Positions 18,136-26,192 of a stretch of DNA of 64,000 nucleotides are shown here, piece after piece (the first letter of the stretch is position 1; every line of letters begins with the position of its first letter). A model generated the notes under the pieces. It did no database searches. It was not told the DNA's origin and saw only the letters and a program-made list of their open reading frames with translations. Made by a program: the position numbers and the translations under genes. Origin of the DNA: Burkholderiales bacterium (GTDB taxonomy: Bacteria > Pseudomonadota > Gammaproteobacteria > Burkholderiales > Burkholderiaceae); the NCBI GenBank assembly GCA_026225235.1, contig JAMFSK010000114.1:62001-126000 (forward strand), in the 5' to 3' direction.

Positions 18136-19597
18136 GTTTGGACTTCCGGTGCTGCTGGCCGGCACCGTCGGACTCGCGGCCTGCTCGCTCGCGCCCGACT
18201 ATAAAGTGCCTCCTACGCCGGTCGCTGCGACCTATCGGACGACGGGGCCGTGGACCAGCGCGCAGCCGGCCGACCAGTTGAGCCGCGATGGCTGGTGGAA
18301 GATCTATGGCGACCCGCAGCTCGATGACCTCGAACTGCGCCTGCTTGCGAACAATACCGACCTGCATGCCGCGCTTGCGCACTACGCCGAGGCACAGGCT
18401 TTTGTCGATCAAGCTTCGTCGGCCTTGTTCCCCACCGTCAGTGCGAACGTCGCGCCGCAGCGCGATCGCCAGTCAGATAATCGTCCCCTGCGCGTGGGAG
18501 GCCCGAACGAATACAACTCGCCGACCATCAGCGCGACCGTCAACTACGACCTCGACCTGTGGGGTCGTGTACGTGACTCGGTCGCGGCCAGCAAGGACGA
18601 AGCGCAGGCAAGCAAGGCCGATCTGGCCTCGGTGCAGTTGAGCCTGCAAATCGAACTCGCCAACAGCTATGTGCAGTTGCGCGGCCTCGACCAGCAGACC
18701 GAGCTGCTCAAGCAGACCGTCGTGGCGTTTGCCAAGGCACTCGACCTGACGCAGCAGCTTCATGGCGGCGGTATCGTGTCGGGCCTCGATGTGGCGCGGG
18801 CGCGTACCCAACTGTCATCGGCCAAGTCACAGTTGTCGCAGAACATCGCCCAGCGTGCGCTCGTCGAACATGCGATCGCCGTGCTGGTGGGTCAGTCGGC
18901 GTCTGAGTTCACGGTCGCCGAGCAGACTGCGGCGATCCCCCTGCCGGCGATTCCGGTCGGCGTGCCGTCGACACTGCTACAACGACGCCCTGATGTCGCC
19001 GCGGCGGAACGCCGGGTTGCCGAAGCCAATTCAAAGATCGGCGTGGCGCGCGCGGCGTATTTCCCGGACATCACCCTGGGCGCAACGGGCGGCTTCCAGA
19101 GCGCAGCGTACGCCGGGCTGATCAGCGCCCCGAACCTGTTCTGGGCAATCGGTCCGCAGCTGGTTCAGTACGTCTTCGACGGCGGCTTGCGTCGTGCGCA
19201 GCTCGATGCGGCCAAGGCGTCGACCGACGAGGCGGGTGCGCGGTATCGCGGCGTGGTCCTGTCGGCCTTCCAGCAAGTCGAGGACAACCTGACGCTCTTG
19301 ACCGATCTCGGCACCGCGCTTCAGCAACAACGCGACGCGGCGGATGCGGCCCAGCAGTCGGTCGACCTTGCATTGAACCGCTACAAGGAAGGCGCGGTCG
19401 GCTACCTCGATGTGGTGCAGGCCCAGACCGCGGCGCTCGATGCACAGCGCGCGGTGCTCGACATCCAGACTCGCCAGCTCAGCGCGAACGTGCAGCTCGT
19501 TCATGCACTCGGCGGCGGCTGGTCAGACGAGGAGCTCGCGAATACCAAAGCCATGCCGGAACTGGTGGCCGCGCAGGTTGCGGGCAAACCGAACTAG
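18128..19597 (+). CDS. NodT-family outer membrane efflux lipoprotein
   Basis: The protein has 489 residues. A lipoprotein signal ends in the lipobox LAAC (Cys about residue 19), followed by SLAPDYKVP, typical of OprM/NodT channels. Two outer-membrane-efflux repeats cover about 60-260 and 285-470 (NYDLDLWGRVRDSVAA; SLLQRRPDVAAAERRVAEANSK-like LQRRPDVAAAERR). It forms the trimeric outer-membrane exit duct for the pump. Its start overlaps the adaptor gene by 8 bp. Confidence 0.93.
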   Translation: MVKFGLPVLLAGTVGLAACSLAPDYKVPPTPVAATYRTTGPWTSAQPADQLSRDGWWKIYGDPQLDDLELRLLANNTDLHAALAHYAEAQAFVDQASSALFPTVSANVAPQRDRQSDNRPLRVGGPNEYNSPTISATVNYDLDLWGRVRDSVAASKDEAQASKADLASVQLSLQIELANSYVQLRGLDQQTELLKQTVVAFAKALDLTQQLHGGGIVSGLDVARARTQLSSAKSQLSQNIAQRALVEHAIAVLVGQSASEFTVAEQTAAIPLPAIPVGVPSTLLQRRPDVAAAERRVAEANSKIGVARAAYFPDITLGATGGFQSAAYAGLISAPNLFWAIGPQLVQYVFDGGLRRAQLDAAKASTDEAGARYRGVVLSAFQQVEDNLTLLTDLGTALQQQRDAADAAQQSVDLALNRYKEGAVGYLDVVQAQTAALDAQRAVLDIQTRQLSANVQLVHALGGGWSDEELANTKAMPELVAAQVAGKPN

Positions 19598-19638
19598 GCT
19601 GGGTATAGTCGAGGTCTGGCGAAATACGGAGACAACGG

Positions 19639-20577
19639 ATGCGATTTCTTGTCGTAGGTGCGGGTGCGTTGGGTGGCTATTTCGGCGGGCGGCTGCTCGA
19701 AGCCGGCCGGGATGTGACTTTTCTGCTGCGTGAGCGCCGTGCCGCGCAACTCATGCAGACCGGGCTGCAAATCCGGAGCGCGTTTGGCGATTTGCATCTG
19801 CCCGAACCCCCGCATGTGCTCAGTGAACAGATCGACTCGCCCTTCGATGTCGTGGTCGTCGCCTGCAAGGCCTACGATCTCGAGGCGACCATGGACTCGT
19901 TCGCGCTGGCGGTCGGCCCCGATACGGCGATCCTTCCGCTTCTCAACGGCATGCAGCATCTCGACAAGCTTAGCGAGCGCTTCGGCGCTGACAAGGTGCT
20001 CGGCGGTCTGTGCATGATCTCCGCGACGCTCGATGTCCATGGGACCGTGCTTCATCTGAACGATCTTCACGATCTCCACTACGGCGAACTCGATGGCTCG
20101 ATGTCGCCCCGGGTGCAGGCGATCAACGAGGCGTTTTCAGGGGCCAACTTCGCTTCGCGCGCCAGTGAGATCATCCTTCAGGAGATGTGGGAGAAGTGGG
20201 TCTTTATCGCCACCGCGGCTGGCATTACCAGTCTGATGCGCGGCTCGGTCGGCGATATTGTGGCGGCCGGCGCGGGCTCGCTGACCATTGCCTTGCTCGA
20301 GGAATGCGCGGCGATCGCCACGCTGAGCGGCTTTGAACCGCGCGCTAAAGCTCTCGAACGTGCGCGCACCGTTCTCACGACAGCCGGTTCACCGATGACC
20401 GCCTCGATGGCGAAAGACATCGAACGCGGCGCACAGGTCGAAAGTGACCAGTTAATCGACGACATGATCCGGCGCGCGCCGGAACGGCACGAAGGTTTGT
20501 CGCTATTGCGCGTGGTGCAGGCCCATCTGGGTGCCTATCAGGCCAGGCGCGCCCGCGAGCAAGCCGGCGCGAAGTAA
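19639..20577 (+). CDS. panE: 2-dehydropantoate 2-reductase family protein (ApbA/PanE)
   Basis: The 312-residue protein has an N-terminal NADP-binding Rossmann fold (MRFLVVGAGALGGYFGGRL), the ACKAYDLEATM and LPLLNGMQHLDKL segments around the active site, and the C-terminal helical ApbA domain with EMWEKWVFIATAAGITSLMRG, including the conserved catalytic Lys. PanE reduces ketopantoate to pantoate in coenzyme A synthesis. Many genomes have several paralogues, so the housekeeping role is not certain here. GGAG lies 6-9 bases upstream. The gene begins 41 bp after the efflux operon and may be read through from it. Confidence 0.82.
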   Translation: MRFLVVGAGALGGYFGGRLLEAGRDVTFLLRERRAAQLMQTGLQIRSAFGDLHLPEPPHVLSEQIDSPFDVVVVACKAYDLEATMDSFALAVGPDTAILPLLNGMQHLDKLSERFGADKVLGGLCMISATLDVHGTVLHLNDLHDLHYGELDGSMSPRVQAINEAFSGANFASRASEIILQEMWEKWVFIATAAGITSLMRGSVGDIVAAGAGSLTIALLEECAAIATLSGFEPRAKALERARTVLTTAGSPMTASMAKDIERGAQVESDQLIDDMIRRAPERHEGLSLLRVVQAHLGAYQARRAREQAGAK

Positions 20578-20664
20578 CGAGGACGCACGCAAAGACGCAC
20601 ACAGCCAAGGGCGTGTCTTTACGGGGGCCGCGATTCAACGCGCCCGGCTTCGCGCTTGCGAACC

Positions 20665-20695
20665 GCCACAACGAGGGGATGCCCCTGGTTGTGGC
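20665..20695. terminator. Strong hairpin between convergent genes
   Basis: An outer 8-bp stem (GCCACAAC / GTTGTGGC) encloses, after one mismatch, an inner 5-bp stem (AGGGG / CCCCT) with a 3-base loop. It lies between the PanE gene (+) and the HTH gene (-), so it can stop transcription in both directions. No T-run follows on either strand. Confidence 0.5.
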
Positions 20696-20710
20696 GAGAA
20701 GCCTAGTACC

Positions 20711-20923
20711 CTAACGTTCACTTGCCTCTCTCTTCAGTCGCTCAAGCGCGGCGTGCACTCGCGACTGAACTTCAGGTTCAGGGCTACCGTGACTCATGCC
20801 TCGCGCCGCCGCTACTGGAACGAGCAAAAGCTCCAGGCCGAGCCGGTCAGCGATCGCCATTAACGTCGAAACCTTGTAGTCCTTGGATCCCGACAACACG
20901 TGCTGGAGGGTCCGATAGGTCAC
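20711..20923 (-). CDS. XRE/HipB-like HTH protein with no conventional full-length start
   Basis: From the GTG at 20923 the product has 70 residues, holding the second half of an XRE helix-turn-helix (VTYRTLQHVLSGSKDY, then STLMAIADRLGLELLLVP) and a charged tail. The open frame extends upstream to 21037 with convincing coding sequence (RTLAEISAVLASQFRRGSHG and KLKLAEDSG, completing the HTH), yet that stretch holds no ATG, GTG or TTG. Either a rare codon such as ATT at 20995 is used, or the gene has lost its start and is decaying. No HipA-type toxin gene adjoins. DNA upstream carries several inverted repeats. Confidence 0.55.
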   Translation of the reverse strand: MTYRTLQHVLSGSKDYKVSTLMAIADRLGLELLLVPVAAARGMSHGSPEPEVQSRVHAALERLKREASER

Positions 20924-21044
20924 CCCAGAATCCTCGGCGAGTTTGAGTTTGCCGTGCGAGCCCCGTCGAAACTGGCTCGCAAGGACTGCGGAAATTTCAG
21001 CAAGCGTGCGAGTGAAGGTACTAAAGTATCTTTTTCTCTAAAAA

Positions 21045-21060
21045 TTGCACTTTAGTGCAA
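21045..21060. promoter_or_regulatory. Inverted repeat upstream of the HTH gene
   Basis: TTGCAC-TTTA-GTGCAA is a perfect 6-bp-arm repeat. A related, imperfect one (GGTAC-TAAA-GTATC, 21017-21030) lies 14 bp nearer the HTH gene, and the two share the core ACTTTAGT in opposite orientations. They look like tandem operators for autoregulation by the HTH protein (inference). Confidence 0.4.
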
Positions 21061-21092
21061 GGCTATCCCCGAGTCCAATCGCTCGATATCAA

Positions 21093-21117
21093 GGTATCTT
21101 TTCCATCGGAAAATACC
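21093..21117. promoter_or_regulatory. Further inverted repeat in the AT-rich gap
   Basis: GGTATCTTTTCC and GGAAAATACC form an imperfect inverted repeat around ATC. The left part repeats the GTATCTTTT found at 21026-21034. A GGTACC palindrome follows at 21123-21128, and a 14-bp palindrome AATTAAATTTAATT lies at 21200-21213. The gap from 21061 to 21280 otherwise has no gene. Confidence 0.35.
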
Positions 21118-21287
21118 GCTTTGGTACCTCTTGGGAGCTTCTAAAGCACTGTCTTTCTGTCCGATAATTAGCACGAAGAGTATGTTTCAACTCATTGATA
21201 ATTAAATTTAATTTCTTTAATACACAAGATCTTTGGCACTAGATTGGGCCATCCGACCCCTGTTCATAAGCGGGTATTTTCCGCTGC

Positions 21288-21315
21288 TTGCGGTTCGCGA
21301 CTTTGTATGTACAAT
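21288..21315 (+). promoter_or_regulatory. Candidate promoter of hutH
   Basis: TTGCGG (21288-21293) and TACAAT (21310-21315) are separated by 16 bp and would start transcription about 30 bp before the hutH ATG. The -10 element overlaps the HutC-type operator at 21303-21314, an arrangement suited to repression. A second possibility farther upstream is TTGATA (21195-21200) and TAATAC (21218-21223), spaced 17 bp. Confidence 0.4.
21303..21314. promoter_or_regulatory. HutC-type operator
   Basis: TTGTA-TG-TACAA is a perfect palindrome 37 bp before the chosen hutH start and matches the TTGTATGTACAA-like core recalled for HutC sites in Pseudomonas hut operons. A hutC gene is two genes downstream. An ATG at 21307 lies inside this palindrome, which argues against using it as the hutH start. 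Confidence 0.65.
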
Positions 21316-21351
21316 CACCCGAAAGCCTTTACCGACTCTCCGGGATCATCC

Positions 21352-22896
21352 ATGAATGCGAACACCCCTCATCTGACCCTCGAACCGGGCCGCGTGACGC
21401 TCGAACAGCTCCGCCGGATCTATGAAGGCACCGTCTCCTTCGAGATCGCCACCGCGGCGCTGCAGGATGCGGCCCGCTCGCAGGCGGTCGTGAGCGAGGT
21501 TGTGGCACGCGGCCAGACTGTCTACGGAATCAATACCGGTTTTGGTCGCCTCGCCTCGACGACGATCCCGGCCGACAAGCTCGCATTACTCCAGAAAAAC
21601 CTGGTTCTTTCGCATAGCGTCGGCACCGGTGCGCTGCTCTCCGACGATGTCGTACGGCTCATCATGGCGCTGAAGACGATCAGCCTCGCACGGGGCTTCT
21701 CGGGCATCCGGGTCGAAGTCATCGAGGCGATTACGCGCCTGGCGAATGCTGGCGTCTACCCCTGCATCCCCTCCAAAGGTTCAGTCGGCGCCTCGGGAGA
21801 TCTCGCACCGCTTGCGCATCTGGCCGCAGCCTTGATCGGCGTGGGCGAAGTCAGCGTCGGCGGCAAGATCGTCGAGGCCACTGTCGGCCTCGACCACGCG
21901 GGCCTCAAGCCGCTCGAACTCGGCCCGAAAGAAGGCCTGGCGTTGCTCAACGGCACGCAAGTGTCGACCTCGCTGGGACTGGTCGGCCTGTTCGGCGCCG
22001 AACGTGTATTTGGCGCCGCCGTGCTCGCCGGCGCCCTCTCGACTGAAGCGATCATGGGCTCGGCCGTGCCCTTTGATCCGCGGATTCACGCAGCGCGTGG
22101 ACAGCGAGGCCAGATCGATGTGGCGGCGGTCTATCTGTCGCTGCTGTCCGGCAGTGCGATCCTCGCCTCGCACAAGGATTGCGGCCGCGTGCAAGACCCC
22201 TATTCCATCCGCTGCCAGCCACAGGTGATGGGCGCCTGCCTCGAACAGATGCGCTATGCCGCGCACGTGCTGCAGGTCGAAGCGAACGCGGCCTCCGACA
22301 ACCCCCTCGTGTTCGCCGATGAAGGTGAAGTCCTGTCCGGCGGCAACTTTCATGCGGAGCCCGTCGCGTTTGCATCGGACGCACTCGCCGTCGCGATCGC
22401 GGAAATCGGGGCGATCTCGGAGCGTCGCGTTGCCCTCCTGCTCGATTCGCATCTGAGCGGTCTGCCGCCCTTCCTCGTCAGCGACGGCGGGTTGAACTCG
22501 GGTTTCATGATTGCCCAGGTCACGGCCGCTGCGCTCGCCTCCGAGAACAAGTCGCTGGCCCATCCGGCGAGCGTCGACAGCCTGCCGACTTCCGCGAATC
22601 AGGAAGATCACGTCTCGATGGCGACCTTCGCGGGCCGTCGGCTCGGCGATATGGTCGACAATACGGCGGGCGTGGTGGCGGTCGAAGCGCTGGCTGCCGC
22701 TCAGGGCGTCGAGTTCCGCAGACCGCTGCGTTCCAGCGAGGCGATCGAGGCGTTGCATACTACGATCCGCGCCGAAGTACCGTTCTATGAATGCGACCGC
22801 TACTTTGCACCCGATATCGCCGCGATGAAGCGCTGGGTCCGTCAGGCCACGTTGCCGGGCACGCACCAAGCGATCCTGCCAAGCTTCACGCGCTAA
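21352..22896 (+). CDS. hutH: Histidine ammonia-lyase
   Basis: This 514-residue enzyme deaminates L-histidine to urocanate, the first step of histidine use. The Ala-Ser-Gly triad that cyclises to the MIO cofactor is at about residues 147-149 ([15 protein letters not shown]). The selectivity pair is Ser-His near 87-88 ([11 protein letters not shown]), as in histidine rather than tyrosine or phenylalanine lyases. Other conserved stretches are [14 protein letters not shown] and SADNPLV-like ASDNPLVF. The ATG at 21352 is chosen because the upstream ATG lies in the operator. It heads an operon with an FMN dehydrogenase and hutC; hutU, hutI and later genes are not in the window. Confidence 0.93.
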   Translation: MNANTPHLTLEPGRVTLEQLRRIYEGTVSFEIATAALQDAARSQAVVSEVVARGQTVYGINTGFGRLASTTIPADKLALLQKNLVLSHSVGTGALLSDDVVRLIMALKTISLARGFSGIRVEVIEAITRLANAGVYPCIPSKGSVGASGDLAPLAHLAAALIGVGEVSVGGKIVEATVGLDHAGLKPLELGPKEGLALLNGTQVSTSLGLVGLFGAERVFGAAVLAGALSTEAIMGSAVPFDPRIHAARGQRGQIDVAAVYLSLLSGSAILASHKDCGRVQDPYSIRCQPQVMGACLEQMRYAAHVLQVEANAASDNPLVFADEGEVLSGGNFHAEPVAFASDALAVAIAEIGAISERRVALLLDSHLSGLPPFLVSDGGLNSGFMIAQVTAAALASENKSLAHPASVDSLPTSANQEDHVSMATFAGRRLGDMVDNTAGVVAVEALAAAQGVEFRRPLRSSEAIEALHTTIRAEVPFYECDRYFAPDIAAMKRWVRQATLPGTHQAILPSFTR

Positions 22897-22935
22897 ACCC
22901 TCTTCCCGCGGGCGCCGCGGACACGAGACTTAACG

Positions 22936-24114
22936 ATGAAACGCAAGGTCTACGACGGTGGCGATTTCCGTCGCACGCGCAATATTGAAGAACTGCGCCT
23001 CGCCGCAAAACGGTGGCTGCCGAACTTCGTGTTTGAGTACGTCGACAGTGGCGCCGAAGACGAACTGACGCTACGCGCGAACCGTCACGCGTTCGACGCG
23101 TGGCGTCTGGTGCCCTCGGCTCTGGTCGATACGACCGTACGCAACAGCTCGGTGACCTTGTTCGGCAAGCCTGCGGCAGCACCGCTGGTCATCGCGCCGA
23201 CAGGCTACAACGGCATGCAGCGTCGCGATGCCGACATCCTGCTAGCCCGTGCCGCTGCTCAGGCCGGGGTCCCGTTCACCTTGAGCACGGTTTCCAACCG
23301 GACCCTCGAAGACGTGGTCGCTGACGGCGGCGCGCGGACCTGGCTCCAGCTCTATATGCTGCGCGATCGCGCGGTAACCCAGAACCTGCTCGAGCGGGCG
23401 CGCGATACGGGCTGCGACACCCTGGTGCTGACGGTCGACGCAGTCCACTACGGCAATCGCGAATGGGACCGTCGCAGCTATCGCGAGGCAATGGCGCTCA
23501 ACTGGCGCAACAAGCTCGATGTGGCGCTTCATCCGCGCTGGATCCGCAACGTATTGATCCCCGACGGAACACCGAGCTTTGTAAATATCGCGCGCTATCT
23601 GCCCGAAGGCGAACGCCGAGCGGCGAATGGCGCCATCTTCATCGCCCGCCAGATGGACACCGCGCTCGACTGGGAAGCCGTGCGCTGGCTGCGTGACCAG
23701 TGGCGCGGCAACCTCGTGATCAAAGGCATTCTCAACGTCGACGATGCCATTGCGTCAGCGCAAATCGGCGCCGAAGGTATCGTGGTGACCAATCATGGCG
23801 GCCGCCAGCTGGATACGACGGTCGCTTCTCTCGATGTCCTGCCCGATATCGCCGAAGCGTGTCGCGACCGTCTGACGATTCTTATCGATAGTGGCTTCCG
23901 GCCCGGCACCGATATTGTCAAGGCGCTCTGCCTCGGCGCCCATGGCGTCATGATCGGACGCGCGACCGCGTATGGCGTCGCCGCCGGCGGCTTCGAAGGG
24001 GCCGCACATGCGCTGACCCTCCTGACCAGCGAGATCGACCGGACCCTCGGTCAATTAGGCTGCCCGTCGGTCGCAGGTCTGTCGCGGCGCTATCTCACGC
24101 GCCATCCGGCCTGA
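22936..24114 (+). CDS. FMN-dependent alpha-hydroxy-acid dehydrogenase (LldD/MdlB-like)
   Basis: The 392-residue TIM-barrel flavoprotein fits the L-lactate/(S)-mandelate dehydrogenase and glycolate oxidase family. Key features are the N-terminal FEYVDSGAEDELTLRAN, the FMN-site APTGYNGMQ, FTLSTVSNRTLEDV, WLQLYMLRDR, the barrel Lys in LVIKGI, the catalytic His in VVTNHGGRQLD, and IDSGFRPGTDIVKAL. It oxidises a 2-hydroxy acid to a 2-oxo acid. Its place between hutH and hutC, 39 bp after hutH and 12 bp before hutC, suggests a substrate tied to histidine metabolism such as imidazole-lactate, but this is conjecture; L-lactate is the default reading. Confidence 0.85.
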   Translation: MKRKVYDGGDFRRTRNIEELRLAAKRWLPNFVFEYVDSGAEDELTLRANRHAFDAWRLVPSALVDTTVRNSSVTLFGKPAAAPLVIAPTGYNGMQRRDADILLARAAAQAGVPFTLSTVSNRTLEDVVADGGARTWLQLYMLRDRAVTQNLLERARDTGCDTLVLTVDAVHYGNREWDRRSYREAMALNWRNKLDVALHPRWIRNVLIPDGTPSFVNIARYLPEGERRAANGAIFIARQMDTALDWEAVRWLRDQWRGNLVIKGILNVDDAIASAQIGAEGIVVTNHGGRQLDTTVASLDVLPDIAEACRDRLTILIDSGFRPGTDIVKALCLGAHGVMIGRATAYGVAAGGFEGAAHALTLLTSEIDRTLGQLGCPSVAGLSRRYLTRHPA

Positions 24115-24126
24115 AAAGCACACGCG

Positions 24127-24867
24127 ATGATTGCCTACAACAAAGAAGACAAGCTCAAAGAAGACAAATCTGTCCCGCTCTACGACCAGGTGAAGCGGCA
24201 TATCACCGCACGCATGGAACGCGGTGAATGGCCCAAGGGCACCCGTCTACCTACCGAGCAGGAACTCGTCATTGAGCTTGGGGTGTCCCGCATGACGGTG
24301 CATCGCGCATTACGCGAGTTATCGACCGATGGAAGGCTCAAGCGCGTACAGGGCGTGGGGACATTCGTCAGCACGCCAGCACCGCGCGCCGAACTTCTGG
24401 AGATCCGCGATATCGCCGAAGACATCACGTCGCGCGGCCACCGGCATCTCGCACGGATGATCGCCCTTGAAGCCGTCAAGGCGAACCTCGATATGGCGAC
24501 GACCTTCGACCTCAGGCCAGGCTCGAAAATCTTCCATTCGATCGTCGTTCATTACGAAGACGATACGCCGATCCAGATTGAAGACCGATACGTGAATCCT
24601 TCGTTTGCGCCTGACTATCTGAGCCAGGACTTCAACACCCAGACGACCACCCACTACCTGCGGGCCATCTCTCCGGCTACCGAACTCGAACATCTGGTGT
24701 TTGCAGTGGCTCCCGATGAACAAGCGCAAACCCTGCTCGAGATAGACGAAAACGAGCCCTGCCTGCTGGTGGTCCGGCGAACCTGGATTCAGGCTGCGCC
24801 AGCGACCAAGACCCTGTTCACCTGTCCGGGAACACGCTTCAGTCTAGGAAGCCGACGCACGCTCTAG
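24127..24867 (+). CDS. hutC: Histidine-utilisation repressor HutC (GntR family)
   Basis: The protein of 246 residues has a GntR winged helix (residues about 17-83: PLYDQVKRHITARMERGEWP, then LPTEQELVIELGVSRMTVHRAL) and a UTRA ligand domain (about 95-240; IRDIAEDITSRGH, QIEDRYVNPSFAPDYL). The segment after the HTH and the IEDRYVNP element are characteristic of HutC, which binds urocanate and releases hut promoters. It is the third gene of the hutH operon, consistent with autoregulation through the palindrome at 21303-21314. The C-terminus (from about residue 232) departs from the usual HutC ending. Confidence 0.87.
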   Translation: MIAYNKEDKLKEDKSVPLYDQVKRHITARMERGEWPKGTRLPTEQELVIELGVSRMTVHRALRELSTDGRLKRVQGVGTFVSTPAPRAELLEIRDIAEDITSRGHRHLARMIALEAVKANLDMATTFDLRPGSKIFHSIVVHYEDDTPIQIEDRYVNPSFAPDYLSQDFNTQTTTHYLRAISPATELEHLVFAVAPDEQAQTLLEIDENEPCLLVVRRTWIQAAPATKTLFTCPGTRFSLGSRRTL

Positions 24868-24894
24868 CCGCATGGGAAGCCGGCAGTCCAGCGA

Positions 24895-25107
24895 TTAATG
24901 ATCCTGCGACATGCCCTTGAGCGCAGCTTCACCGGCGTCTCGCGCGGCGGCTGATGTCGAGAATTGGTCGTCGGAAAGCATGACGCGCCGCACATCGTTT
25001 TCCTTCACGTCGAGCAGCGTAATCGCCCACATGTAGCCACCACCATGCTCGGCGGTGTGAACAGAGGCGCGCACCTTGCCGTGATTCGTTGCAGCATGTT
25101 TGGACAT
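24895..25107 (-). CDS. Small conserved-type hypothetical protein
   Basis: This 70-residue soluble protein starts at an ATG with AGGAG seven bases upstream. It contains one predicted beta-rich core (YMWAITLLDVKENDVRRVMLSDDQF) followed by an Ala-rich helix (AARDAGEAALKGM). The good ribosome site, codon usage like the neighbours and lack of an overlapping gene support it. I do not recognise the family; its function is unknown. Confidence 0.65.
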   Translation of the reverse strand: MSKHAATNHGKVRASVHTAEHGGGYMWAITLLDVKENDVRRVMLSDDQFSTSAAARDAGEAALKGMSQDH

Positions 25108-25289
25108 GACTGTCTCCTGTTTCGTAGGAAATCGTTTAGACGCCCCGAAGGGCCATCGGTTTCAGCCTTGAATGGGCAGCAATATCCACACCCGAAGCAC
25201 TTAAAAGGAACCGTTCTGTTGCCCCAGCCCCGCTCCCGCGCGGGAGACCGCTACAATCTCGTGCATAGGGAATCTGGAACTTCTGCACC

Positions 25290-26174
25290 ATGCATTCTGG
25301 CGATCGAGCATCAGACACACTTCCACGCAGTTTCGATGACTATGTCCAAGCCTTTCAGACATTGCTCCATTCGCCGCTGCCCATTCCGGCTGCTTTCGAC
25401 GGCCCTCTTCCCGTGCAAGAAATCGGACCCGGCAAGCCGGTCGTGCTGATCGTATCGCCCCATCCGGATGACGAATGCATCATCGGCGGCCTGCCATTGC
25501 GGCTGCAACGCGAGGCCGGTTACGAAGTCGTCAATATCGCCGCGACACTCGGCAGCAATATCGAGCGTCGCGAAGCGCGCTGGATCGAACTGACCCACGC
25601 TTGCGGGCAACTGGGCTTTGCGACCATCGATCCGGGTTTCGACGGTCAACTCCCCTTGCATCTGACACGTCGCTCGGCGCAGCCCGATAGCTGGCAGCAC
25701 GATGTCGCCCGGCTCGCGGCGGTGTTCGATCGTTATCAACCTTCGATCGTCATGTGCCCGCATGCAAACGATGGTTCGGATACGCATATCGGCACCCATG
25801 CTCTCGCCTTCGATGCACTCGAGCGTTATGCAAAGCCGACCTGGGTCGTGCAAAGCGAATTCTGGGCAACCATGCCCTCGCCCAACCTCCTGATCGAACT
25901 CTCGGGCGGCGATGTCGGCACGTTGTTGCGTGCACTCGTTTGCCATCGCAAGGAAGTCGAGCGCAACCCTTACCATTTGCGACTGACCTCCTGGCTCGCC
26001 GACAGCGTACGTCGCGGCGGAGAGACGATTTTTGGTGCGGGTCTGCAACCGCCGTCGTATGACTTCGGCGCGGTGTATCGGGTCGATCGATGGAACGGTC
26101 ACCACCTCGAACCCCGCGAAACCGGTTGTGCAGTGGGGTCGGGTCAGTCGTGGTTGTCCGTGTTCGATCACTAG
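25290..26174 (+). CDS. PIG-L family deacetylase
   Basis: The 294-residue protein has the LmbE/PIG-L zinc-deacetylase pattern: HPDDE near residues 58-62 gives two zinc ligands and the general base, and the third ligand is in a late CPHANDGSDTHIGTHAL. Family members remove acetyl groups from GlcNAc-type sugars, glycolipids or low-molecular-weight thiol precursors. No glycosyltransferase or thiol pathway gene is adjacent; an MFS transporter gene converges on it. The substrate is unknown. Confidence 0.87.
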   Translation: MHSGDRASDTLPRSFDDYVQAFQTLLHSPLPIPAAFDGPLPVQEIGPGKPVVLIVSPHPDDECIIGGLPLRLQREAGYEVVNIAATLGSNIERREARWIELTHACGQLGFATIDPGFDGQLPLHLTRRSAQPDSWQHDVARLAAVFDRYQPSIVMCPHANDGSDTHIGTHALAFDALERYAKPTWVVQSEFWATMPSPNLLIELSGGDVGTLLRALVCHRKEVERNPYHLRLTSWLADSVRRGGETIFGAGLQPPSYDFGAVYRVDRWNGHHLEPRETGCAVGSGQSWLSVFDH

Positions 26175-26192
26175 CCCGTCTCTCCGTCTCCA

